Shown: one piece after another, positions 1 through 6,163 of the stretch
How the letters are laid out: each line of letters begins with the position of its first letter
How positions within the stretch are numbered: the first letter of the stretch is position 1
Origin: Gammaproteobacteria bacterium
Lineage (GTDB): Bacteria > Pseudomonadota > Gammaproteobacteria > Coxiellales > Coxiellaceae
NCBI GenBank assembly: GCA_022600315.1
Contig: JAHZKQ010000120.1
Location: forward strand, 1 to 6,169
Length of the DNA: 6,169 bases
Reading direction: 5' to 3'
Made by a program: the position numbers and the translations under genes
The notes under the pieces: model-generated
Told to the model about the DNA's origin: nothing
Database searches by the model: none
The model's input: only the letters and a program-made list of their open reading frames with translations

Positions 1-107
1 AAGGCCTTACATGGAGCACACCACTCAGCCCAAAAATCAATGAGCATCAATGAATGTGCTTGTACGGTTTGGTCAAAGTTTTTTGCGGTTAATTCAATAA
101 TTGCCAT
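1..107 (-). CDS. Thioredoxin-family protein, N-terminal part (cut by window edge)
   Basis: The first 35 codons of a thioredoxin-fold protein are visible; the rest lies beyond the window. The start is the ATG at 107-105, preceded by a strong ribosome binding site, AAGGAGC, seven bases or so upstream. The protein begins MAIIELTAKNFDQ, the usual beta-alpha opening of thioredoxins. The active site is at residues 29-33, WCAPC, inside FWAEWCAPCK, with redox cysteines C30 and C33. Classical thioredoxin has WCGPC, and the Gly-to-Ala change is common in thioredoxin relatives. There is no signal peptide, so it should be a cytoplasmic disulfide reductase. It starts 29 bases after the adk stop with no terminator between, so it is probably co-transcribed with adk. 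Whether it is the main thioredoxin or a paralogue cannot be told from 35 residues. Confidence 0.88.
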   Translation of the reverse strand, partial: MAIIELTAKNFDQTVQAHSLMLIDFWAEWCAPCKA

Positions 108-136
108 ATCACGCTCCTTGTGTGATCGATAAATTT

Positions 137-793
137 TTATTCCTGTAAAATTGACAACAAGCGTTGTTGAATTTCTGCCAATTTTCCAAGCCCTGATACC
201 GTATGAAACTCGGGTGCCAATAAATCCTTGCTAGCTGCCCACTTCTGATAATATTCAATCAAGGGGTGGGTCTGGTCACGATAAACTTTTAGTCGATTGC
301 GTACCGTCACCTCTTGATCATCTTCACGTTGAATTAATGGCTCGCCGGTCATATCATCCACGCCTGGATTATTGGGTGGATGAAAATCTTTATGATAAGT
401 GCGACCCGAGGCCTGATGCACTAACCGCCCACCCATCCGAGTCACAATTTCTTCATCACTCACATCTAATAAAATCACATGATCAATTTTAATCTGCGCT
501 TCGCGCAAAGCGTCAGCCTGCCCGGTCGTACGTGGAAAGCCATCAAATAAAAAACCCTCCACACAATCGGCTGCTTCAATCCGAGATTGCACCAATTTAA
601 TGATAATATCATCAGAAACAAGATGTCCGGCATCCATGGTTTTTTTTACTTCCAAGCCCAATGCCGTACCGGCACGAATCGCTTGACGTAACATATCGCC
701 GGTAGAAATCTGTGGAATGGCAAACGCCTGGCAAAGCAGCTTGGCCTGCGTACCTTTGCCAGCACCCGGCGGGCCTAATAAAATAATGCGCAT
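137..793 (-). CDS. adk: Adenylate kinase, long-LID type, complete
   Basis: Adenylate kinase catalyses ATP + AMP = 2 ADP in the cytoplasm and balances the adenine nucleotide pool. The 218-residue product is the normal length for the long bacterial form. It carries the P-loop GPPGAGKGTQ (residues 7-16, K13), the AMP-site segment STGDMLR with T31 and R36, and DGFPRT with D84 and R88. The catalytic arginines R119, R123, R156 and R167 sit at the same numbers as in E. coli. The LID (about 122-159) is the long form but lacks the zinc-binding cysteines, as in the E. coli enzyme; the contacts H126 and the REDDQE segment (156-161) are present. The start at 793 puts the P-loop at the standard distance; a modest AAGG lies 11 bases upstream. 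adk is divergent from spmA and probably the first gene of an adk-thioredoxin transcript. Confidence 0.98.
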   Translation of the reverse strand: MRIILLGPPGAGKGTQAKLLCQAFAIPQISTGDMLRQAIRAGTALGLEVKKTMDAGHLVSDDIIIKLVQSRIEAADCVEGFLFDGFPRTTGQADALREAQIKIDHVILLDVSDEEIVTRMGGRLVHQASGRTYHKDFHPPNNPGVDDMTGEPLIQREDDQEVTVRNRLKVYRDQTHPLIEYYQKWAASKDLLAPEFHTVSGLGKLAEIQQRLLSILQE

Positions 794-806
794 AACGCAA
801 TCAACC

Positions 807-834
807 TTGTCTGTTTCGGGTCATACACTATATC
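807..834 (+). promoter_or_regulatory. Possible weak promoter of spmAB
   Basis: On the plus strand TTGTCT (807-812, four of six) and TATATC (829-834, four of six) are separated by 16 bases, upstream of spmA. The -10 overlaps the opposed -10 of adk. The match is weak, but the divergent layout requires a promoter for spmAB somewhere between 794 and 896, and this is the best candidate seen. Confidence 0.3.
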
Positions 835-855
835 ATTGTTGCTCTAAGCTGAAAA
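827..855 (-). promoter_or_regulatory. Probable sigma-70 promoter of adk
   Basis: Read on the minus strand, a -35-like TTTTCA (855-850) is followed after 17 bases by TATAGT (832-827), five of six matches to the -10 consensus. TGA just upstream of the -10 gives an extended -10 (TGn). Transcription would start near 820, leaving a leader of about 27 bases before the adk ATG. This is read by eye from consensus matches only. Confidence 0.55.
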
Positions 856-896
856 TGCCGATTGAATCACTCACAGCAACAAACAAGGAAAGCCCT

Positions 897-1505
897 ATGC
901 TAAACTTTATCTGGATTGCCCTAATGCTAGCGGCAGTATTGATTGGCACCATCAATCACACTTTAACTCAAGTAGTAACCGCAGTAACAAGTTCGGCTAA
1001 GCTTGCCGTTACCATTGCCTTGAGTTTGCTGGGCATTATGACTTTTTGGCTAGGGGTTATGAAAATTGCTGAAGATGCGGGCTTTATCACCGTCATTGCA
1101 CGACTATTAAAGCCGGTGATGCGAAAATTATTTCCAGACGTACCAACCCAACATCCAGCGATGAAAGCCATGCTAATGAATATTACCGCTAATGTCTTTG
1201 GCCTGGCCAATGCCGCCACACCCTTTGGTTTGCGCGCTATGCAACAACTGGAAAAATTAAATCCCAATCCAGGTGTTGCCACACACTCAATGTGTTTGTT
1301 TCTAGCGATTAATACTTCTAGTGTACAATTAATTCCTGCCACCGCCATCGCGATTTTAAGCGCCAATGGTGACACAAACCCAACGGCGATTATTTTACCG
1401 ACTTTAATCGCCACCTCTTGCTCAACCATTGTCGCTATTGTTAGCGCAAAGCTATTTGCTAAACTTAAATTCTTTCAACTCAAGCCAACGGAAGAAAACA
1501 CATGA
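897..1505 (+). CDS. spmA: SpmA-like membrane protein, nucleoside recognition (Gate) domain
   Basis: This is a 202-residue polytopic inner-membrane protein of the SpmA family. The name comes from spore maturation protein A of Bacillus, but homologues are widespread in bacteria that do not sporulate, and the transported or sensed substrate is not known. Visible features are an N-terminal hydrophobic helix (about 1-20), further membrane segments near 35-56 and 93-113, the motif NITANVFGLANAATPFGL (95-112) typical of the family, a second motif FLAINTSSVQLIP (135-147), and a hydrophobic C-terminal stretch (about 165-187). The ATG at 897 was chosen because AAGGAAAG (885-892) precedes it at good spacing and homology begins there. 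An in-frame ATG at 855 lacks a ribosome binding site, and a longer frame upstream would run back into adk. It overlaps spmB by four bases (ATGA), implying translational coupling and a joint complex. Confidence 0.9.
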   Translation: MLNFIWIALMLAAVLIGTINHTLTQVVTAVTSSAKLAVTIALSLLGIMTFWLGVMKIAEDAGFITVIARLLKPVMRKLFPDVPTQHPAMKAMLMNITANVFGLANAATPFGLRAMQQLEKLNPNPGVATHSMCLFLAINTSSVQLIPATAIAILSANGDTNPTAIILPTLIATSCSTIVAIVSAKLFAKLKFFQLKPTEENT

Positions 1506-2044
1506 GCTGGAAGTACTTAAGCCAAATATTATCGAGTTGGATTTTTTTAAGCTTTGTAGTAGGTATTCCACTCATTGCCTGGATTAAGAAAGTTAATATT
1601 TTTGAGTCCTTTATTCATGGCGCCAAAGACGGGATTCAAATATCCATTAAAATTATCCCGCCACTGGTAGCGATTTTAATTGCGCTTGGCATGTTTCGCG
1701 CTGCTGGTGGATTTATATTGCTAAGCCATGCACTACAACCACTACTACACCATATTGGTTGCCCAGCGGCAGTTGTACCACTAGCATTAATTCGCCCCTT
1801 TTCTGGCAGCGCTTCAAATGGGATGCTAGCCGAATTGGCTAAACAATACGGCGGGCATTCTTATATTGCCCATTTAGCAGCAACCATGGTGGGCAGCACC
1901 GAAACCACCTTTTATATTGTTGCCGTTTATTTTGGAATTGTCGCTATTAGACGCACGCGTTATGCCATTGTTTGTGGCTTGTTAGCAGATTTTACGGGTA
2001 TTGTCGCCGCAATCATTGTTACCAACTTAATTTGGCAGCATTAA
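1502..2044 (+). CDS. spmB: SpmB-like membrane protein, nucleoside recognition (Gate) domain
   Basis: This 180-residue inner-membrane protein is the usual partner of SpmA; in some bacteria the two are fused into one chain of about 400 residues. Family marks are the N-terminal membrane helix (about 10-28), VNIFESFIHGAKDGI (31-45), the glycine/serine-rich RPFSGSASNGMLAEL (98-112), and GSTETTFYIVAVYFG (131-145), followed by a last hydrophobic helix (about 155-176). The start ATG lies inside the end of spmA (ATGA at 1502-1505), so translation is probably coupled; there is no other plausible start. Its function outside sporulation is not established, and the Gate domain only suggests movement or sensing of a small solute. 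The TAA stop interlocks with the stop of the convergent fimT. Confidence 0.9.
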   Translation: MSWKYLSQILSSWIFLSFVVGIPLIAWIKKVNIFESFIHGAKDGIQISIKIIPPLVAILIALGMFRAAGGFILLSHALQPLLHHIGCPAAVVPLALIRPFSGSASNGMLAELAKQYGGHSYIAHLAATMVGSTETTFYIVAVYFGIVAIRRTRYAIVCGLLADFTGIVAAIIVTNLIWQH

Positions 2045-2523
2045 GAAATTTTACTGCACTTATCTAGCCGTACTCGGCCACTATAAATTATTCGCAGCCG
2101 ACATTGATAGTGCTGACTTGATAAATAAAAACTCCCAAGTTGCGCACTCATGCCAGTCGCTAAGAATTGCAATTGCTGGCGCCCTAAACCACCGCGCCAA
2201 GTTAAACGACTAACATTTAATTGTGCCTGGCGCCAAACTTTTGTACGACTTCGCACGATAATTTTTTGCGCCCAAGCATTACTGCATCGTAGACCATCAT
2301 CACTGGCGCATAATTGAATGCTCTGCTGCTTCACAATTGCCAGCTCACGAGCAAAATGAATGAGACTTGCTAATTGCCGACTGGCTAATTTTATTTGATG
2401 ACGCTGCCAAAACCGATACCAACTAGGCACAGCTAATGTGGTTAATATCGCCATCAACATCAAGACGATTAAAATCTCAAATAAACTCCAACCAAAAGAA
2501 GGCTGAAAGTTACTCGCCTTCAT
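2041..2523 (-). CDS. fimT: GspH/FimT-family type IV minor pilin (pseudopilin)
   Basis: This 160-residue minor pilin of the FimT/GspH type is likely part of a type IV pilus tip or pilus-like fibre. The 11-residue leader MKASNFQPSFG ends in the glycine cut by prepilin peptidase, followed by WSLFEILIVLMLMAILTTLAVPSW. Glutamate is at mature position 5, and residue 1 is Trp instead of the usual Phe. The globular part has CASDDGLRC (72-80), matching the FimT pattern, and the tail reads CRLRIIYSGRVRLDKC (141-156), with cysteines flanking a GRVR motif. C72/C80 and C141/C156 could form two disulfides in the periplasm. The start at 2523 was chosen because it gives a normal short pilin leader; an upstream in-frame ATG would add 34 residues that are only a shadow of yfjD. 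It overlaps yfjD by 14 bases, with AAGG just before its ATG. No other pilin genes are visible here. Confidence 0.85.
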   Translation of the reverse strand: MKASNFQPSFGWSLFEILIVLMLMAILTTLAVPSWYRFWQRHQIKLASRQLASLIHFARELAIVKQQSIQLCASDDGLRCSNAWAQKIIVRSRTKVWRQAQLNVSRLTWRGGLGRQQLQFLATGMSAQLGSFYLSSQHYQCRLRIIYSGRVRLDKCSKIS

Positions 2524-3790
2524 CAGCCTTAACTTGAAATAATTTAGGGAAAATTTTAACGCTGCGAATAATATTGGCTTTAACTTCAATAATCTCCATC
2601 GGATAACCTTCAATTCGGCAACCAATCCCTGGCCTTGGAATCATTTCTAAATGCTCGATAATCAAACCACTGAGTGTTTTTGGCCCATCTACCGGTAACT
2701 GCCATTTGATTTCACGTTTTAATTCACGCACATTAGCACGACCGTCCACTAATACACTGCCATCACGCTGCTTTTGCACCAAGCGAGTCACATCGTCCGC
2801 GCCCTCAGCAAACTCACCAACAATTTCCTCTAACACATCCTGCAAAGTCACCAGCCCCTGAATATCACCATATTCATCAACCACCAACCCTACCGAACGC
2901 TGCTGCTCTTGAAAGTTTAGCAACTGTCGATTTAATAACGCCCCTTCAGGTACAAAATATACTTTATCCGCTAGACTCAATAGATCTTGCTTACTTAGTT
3001 CATGTTTACGCATTGCTGATAATACTTTACGTAGATTTAACATGCCCTGAACTTTATCGATATCATCGTGATACATTGGCACAAAGGCATGATCACAATT
3101 AATTAAGACTTGCAAGATGATATCCCACTCAGCATTTAAATCGATACCATAGATTTCATTGCGCGGCACCATGACATCTTCTACCGTCACTGATTCTAAA
3201 TCTAAAATGCGCAATAACATTTGCTGATAGCGGGTTGGGATTTTGCCGGTGGCTTCATGCACCACAGTACGTAATTCCTCAGCACTTAAAGCTTCAGTGT
3301 TTTGCTTAGCAATGCGTATATTAAAACAACGCAATAATCCATTAGCCATAAGGTTAATAAATGCCACTAATGGATACAAAATCTTTAATAATATTTTAAG
3401 CGGTAAAGAAGCCGGCAGTGCCACCTTCATCGGTCTTAGTGCCGCATAAGTTTTAGGCGCAGTTTCCGCAAAAATTAATATCACTAAAGTTAATATAATC
3501 GTTGCCAACAAAACCCCAAGATCACCAAACAAATGCGCCATAACCACCGTGAAAATTGCTGAAGCCAAAATGTTAGCAAAGGTATTCCCAATTAAGATAA
3601 TTCCCAGCAATCGATCAGGGCGTTCTAATAATCGTGCCACCCGCTTAGCTCGCCGATTACCCTTACGAGCCAAGTGCCGTAATCGATAGCGATTAATCGA
3701 CATCATGCCAGTTTCAGATCCAGAAAAAAATGCCGACACCAAAACCAATAAAAATAATGATGAGATAAGCAATACGTCTGTTATATCCAT
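2510..3790 (-). CDS. yfjD: CNNM/CBS-pair/CorC-HlyC membrane protein (YfjD/CorB type)
   Basis: This 426-residue protein is the usual length of the E. coli YfjD (CorB) group, linked to magnesium and cobalt transport or resistance. Order of parts: a CNNM membrane domain (about 1-190) with FFSGSETGMMS (21-31), the helix motif GNTFANILAS (68-77) and FAETAPKT (107-114); a CBS pair (about 200-330) with VMVPR (206-210) and VVDEYGDIQGLVTLQDVLEEIVGE (303-326); and a C-terminal CorC/HlyC domain (about 340-418). In archaeal and human relatives the CNNM domain forms the Mg2+ path and the CBS pair senses ATP. The residues S23, E26, N69, N73 and E109 typical of the membrane site are present, so activity is likely. 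The ATG overlaps the end of ypjD by 10 bases and the ribosome binding site is weak, so coupled translation is likely. The ypjD-yfjD order divergent from ffh is as in E. coli. Confidence 0.93.
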   Translation of the reverse strand: MDITDVLLISSLFLLVLVSAFFSGSETGMMSINRYRLRHLARKGNRRAKRVARLLERPDRLLGIILIGNTFANILASAIFTVVMAHLFGDLGVLLATIILTLVILIFAETAPKTYAALRPMKVALPASLPLKILLKILYPLVAFINLMANGLLRCFNIRIAKQNTEALSAEELRTVVHEATGKIPTRYQQMLLRILDLESVTVEDVMVPRNEIYGIDLNAEWDIILQVLINCDHAFVPMYHDDIDKVQGMLNLRKVLSAMRKHELSKQDLLSLADKVYFVPEGALLNRQLLNFQEQQRSVGLVVDEYGDIQGLVTLQDVLEEIVGEFAEGADDVTRLVQKQRDGSVLVDGRANVRELKREIKWQLPVDGPKTLSGLIIEHLEMIPRPGIGCRIEGYPMEIIEVKANIIRSVKIFPKLFQVKADEGE

Positions 3791-4575
3791 TTTTGCATAA
3801 CCTGCAACAAATACCTACTGCCAAGATAGACCACCACCAACAACACTAAAGCGGTTAAAGTATAGATAATCACCTTGCGACCACGCCAGCCCAAGCGCCA
3901 ACGCCCAATAAGCAAAATTAAAAAAATCAACCAAGCAATGATCGCCAATAATGATTTTGACCACAACCAAGTTTGCTGCCATAAAAGATCATGATAAAAG
4001 TAAAAGCTACTCACTAGCAATACCGTTAATAACACAAAACCAAACGCTATCGCTTGAAATAATAAATGCTCTACAGTTTGCAGTGGCGGTAATTTATTAA
4101 TCAAAACGCTACTGGGCCGATAACGTAACGCTATATCTTGCAGCCATAGCAACACCGCAAACAAACCCGCCACACAAAGCACACTAAAAGTTAAGATCGA
4201 CAAGATAATATGAAATAATGCGCTCAGGTTGGTGGATGTTCTAAGAATTAAAATCTGCGGAAAGCTATGCGCCAAGACAATACTGATGGCTGCCAAAGGC
4301 AAAGCTATCACCGCTAAAATTTCCACCGACTTAAACATCTCCATCACGATAACGATAATCGCCACCAACCAAAGTCCTAGAGACAATAAATTAAAAAAAT
4401 TAAGATTTTGTCCGCCCGGTAAATCAATCCAGGTATGTAACATTAGCGCATGCAAACAAACCGCAACCAAACCTAAAAACACTGATAACCATTTTGCCTC
4501 GGTGCGCGGACAGGGCAGAGCCAACGCCTGTAATAACGCAGCAAGAGCATAAGCGCTAATGGTTGCAATCCACAT
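3781..4575 (-). CDS. ypjD: YpjD, CcsA/CcmC-like inner-membrane protein
   Basis: This is a 264-residue polytopic membrane protein, close to the length of E. coli YpjD, with about eight hydrophobic segments (roughly 5-22, 29-47, 62-80, 86-103, 119-145, 171-191, 208-224 and 235-257). It belongs to the cytochrome c assembly (CcsA/CcmC) superfamily, but YpjD proteins have no proven heme role. Family landmarks are HTWIDLPGGQNLNFFNLLSLGLW (47-69), HIILSILTFS (122-131), LPPLQTVEHLLF (162-173) and GRWRLGWRGR (224-233). In the usual HK(T/A) stretch before the seventh helix this protein reads SKS (206-208), so a conserved histidine appears to be missing. The ATG at 4575 has AGGGAAGG (4588-4581) five bases upstream and starts directly in the first helix; a longer frame would include promoter DNA. 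It is the first gene of a coupled ypjD-yfjD-fimT operon. Confidence 0.9.
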   Translation of the reverse strand: MWIATISAYALAALLQALALPCPRTEAKWLSVFLGLVAVCLHALMLHTWIDLPGGQNLNFFNLLSLGLWLVAIIVIVMEMFKSVEILAVIALPLAAISIVLAHSFPQILILRTSTNLSALFHIILSILTFSVLCVAGLFAVLLWLQDIALRYRPSSVLINKLPPLQTVEHLLFQAIAFGFVLLTVLLVSSFYFYHDLLWQQTWLWSKSLLAIIAWLIFLILLIGRWRLGWRGRKVIIYTLTALVLLVVVYLGSRYLLQVMQKWI

Positions 4576-4640
4576 ACATACCTTCCCTAATAAGCCAATT
4601 AGCAGGATACCACGTTCTGATGTGCATCTTCGATACTGAA

Positions 4641-4649
4641 TGTTATACT
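4641..4649 (+). promoter_or_regulatory. Probable extended -10 promoter of ffh
   Basis: TGTTATACT holds TATACT (4644-4649, five of six) with TGn directly upstream, a classical extended -10. The best -35 at 17 bases, TGTGCA (4621-4626), matches only three of six, which extended -10 promoters tolerate. The start site would be near 4656, giving a leader of about 25 bases. Confidence 0.55.
4642..4647 (-). promoter_or_regulatory. Possible -10 element of the ypjD-yfjD-fimT operon
   Basis: Read on the minus strand this is TATAAC, five of six matches to TATAAT, but no good -35 is seen at 16-18 bases upstream. It overlaps the -10 of ffh by four bases. It would give a leader of about 60 bases ahead of the ypjD start. 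Confidence 0.35.
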
Positions 4650-4680
4650 GCCCTCCTAATTTTACGACGGTGTGAGACGC

Positions 4681-6063
4681 ATGTTTAACAAACTCAGCAA
4701 TCAACTTGGCGAGAGCTTAAATAAGCTCCGCGGTATTGGTCGTTTAACCGAAGCAAACATCAAAGATAGCCTCACTGAGATTCGCCGCGCATTGATCAAA
4801 GCGGATGTTGCTTTACCGGCGATTGCAGAGTTTATTGAAACTGTTCAAACTAAAGCCACTGGCCAAACTGTAATCAGTAGCGTGCGCCCAGGCGAAGCGA
4901 TGATCAAACTGGTGCAAGACGAACTCACCCATATTCTAGGTGATGAACATAGCGAACTTAATCTCAAGGCTCAAACACCAATCATCATCCTTATGGCCGG
5001 CTTGCAAGGCTCAGGGAAAACCACTACCACAGCAAAACTCGCATTATGGCTAAAATCAACTCACAATAAATCCGTACTAGTCACCTCAGCGGATATTTAT
5101 CGACCCGCGGCCATTGAGCAATTAGCCACCTTAGCCAAACAAGCTGAGATAGATTATTTCCCCAGCACTGCCGAACAAAATCCAGTAACCATCGCCAAAA
5201 ATGCGATTCAGCATGCTAAAACCCAGTTTAATGATGTCGTCATTATTGATACCGCCGGCCGACTGCAAATTGATGATCAAATGATGAATGAAATCAAATC
5301 GATTAGCCAAGCGGCTCAGCCTACCGAAACTTTACTGGTGGTCGATAGCATGGCGGGCCAGGATGCTGCTAATGTTGCCAAAACCTTTAATGAAATATTG
5401 GAGCTGACCGGCGTTGTATTAACTAAAACCGATGGCGATGCCCGTGGTGGCGCCGCATTATCGATGCGCATGATTACCGGCAAGCCGATTAAATTTATGG
5501 GGGTTGGCGAGAAAATTGATGCCCTGCAAGCCTTCCACCCTGAACGGGTCGCCTCGAGAATTTTAGGCATGGGCGATATTGTCTCGCTGGTTGAAGAAGC
5601 CCAACATAAAGTCGATCAAAAACAAGCGAAAAAACTCGCCAAAAAAATTAAAAAAGGCAAGCGTTTTGATTTTAATGATTTCCTTTCGCAACTCAATCAA
5701 ATGAAAAAAATGGGCGGCCTACAATCACTGATGGCTAAACTGCCTGGCGCAGGTGCCGGACTACCAAAAGGCGCTGCCGCCATGCTGGATGACAAGCTCT
5801 TGGTTCGCATGGAATCCATCATCGGCTCGATGACCCCCAAAGAACGTCATTTCCCCGCATTAATTAATGGCTCGCGCAAACGTCGTATTGCTAATGGTTC
5901 TGGCAATAGCATTCAAGACGTGAATAAATTATTAAAGCAATTCACTCAAATGCAAAAAATGCTAAAACGTATGAAAGGTAATAAAATGCTAAAACGCATG
6001 CAAGGCATGAAAGACCAATTACCGCCGGACTTATTAGCCCAGCTGCCCGATGATTTTAAATAA
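4681..6063 (+). CDS. ffh: Signal recognition particle GTPase Ffh
   Basis: Ffh binds 4.5S RNA and hydrophobic signal sequences on nascent chains, and delivers ribosomes to the FtsY receptor at the inner membrane. The 460-residue protein is full length. The N domain (about 1-95) has the RRALIKADVALP helix region (35-46). The G domain has G1 GLQGSGKTT (107-115), DTAGR (190-194), TKTDGDARGGAAL (248-260) and GVGEK (274-278). The M domain (about 300-445) has the flexible finger loop after MKKMGGLQSLMAKLPG (341-356) and the RNA-binding GSRKRRIANGSG (397-408), then a methionine-rich helix (423-443). The ATG at 4681 matches the E. coli start (MF.. followed by GRLTE). A GTG three codons upstream at 4672 is possible, and neither has a strong ribosome binding site. 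It is divergent from ypjD. The rpsP operon that often lies near ffh does not begin in the 106 bases that follow. Confidence 0.98.
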   Translation: MFNKLSNQLGESLNKLRGIGRLTEANIKDSLTEIRRALIKADVALPAIAEFIETVQTKATGQTVISSVRPGEAMIKLVQDELTHILGDEHSELNLKAQTPIIILMAGLQGSGKTTTTAKLALWLKSTHNKSVLVTSADIYRPAAIEQLATLAKQAEIDYFPSTAEQNPVTIAKNAIQHAKTQFNDVVIIDTAGRLQIDDQMMNEIKSISQAAQPTETLLVVDSMAGQDAANVAKTFNEILELTGVVLTKTDGDARGGAALSMRMITGKPIKFMGVGEKIDALQAFHPERVASRILGMGDIVSLVEEAQHKVDQKQAKKLAKKIKKGKRFDFNDFLSQLNQMKKMGGLQSLMAKLPGAGAGLPKGAAAMLDDKLLVRMESIIGSMTPKERHFPALINGSRKRRIANGSGNSIQDVNKLLKQFTQMQKMLKRMKGNKMLKRMQGMKDQLPPDLLAQLPDDFK

Positions 6064-6095
6064 ACCCTTCCATTTTTAGTTTACAAAAGCAAAAA

Positions 6096-6163
6096 AGGCT
6101 AGCCTGGCACGGAAATTTCCCGATTAAGAAAAGCCGGGAACATTTACGGGGGATTATGCCAGG
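6096..6163. repeat. Cluster of palindromes and nested inverted repeats downstream of ffh
   Basis: Four symmetric elements are packed in 68 bases. AGGCTAGCCT (6096-6105) and GGAAATTTCC (6111-6120) are perfect palindromes. TTCCCG (6117-6122) pairs with CGGGAA (6135-6140) across a 12-base loop. CCTGGCA (6103-6109) pairs with TGCCAGG (6157-6163) and encloses the others. No run of T follows any stem on the plus strand, so this is not a standard intrinsic terminator of ffh. It could be a repeated extragenic palindrome, the end of an IS200/IS605- or REP-associated transposase element, or the leader structure of the next gene, whose possible start lies inside the outer right arm. Confidence 0.55.

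Noticed and set aside
717..896. A 60-codon N-terminal extension of spmA
   Set aside because: It runs through the adk promoter and the adk 5' end, has no ribosome binding site and no family similarity; ATG 897 with AAGGAAAG fits better.
968..1429. A 153-codon open frame on the minus strand inside spmA
   Set aside because: It is antisense to a well-conserved gene, has no recognisable domain and no ribosome binding site; it reflects the codon use of spmA.
4229..4552. A 107-codon open frame on the plus strand inside ypjD
   Set aside because: It is antisense to the membrane segments of ypjD, with no recognisable motif.
4576..4704. A 43-codon N-terminal extension of ypjD
   Set aside because: It would cross the divergent promoter region and the ffh start; the ATG at 4575 has a strong ribosome binding site and gives the family's normal length.
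6061..6083. A terminator of ffh from TAAAC ... GTTTA
   Set aside because: The stem is only five AT-rich pairs and no T run follows it.
6091..6105. A minus-strand terminator formed by AGGCTAGCCT followed by six T
   Set aside because: The palindrome leaves only about three base pairs once a loop is allowed, and no minus-strand gene is visible to its right that would need it.
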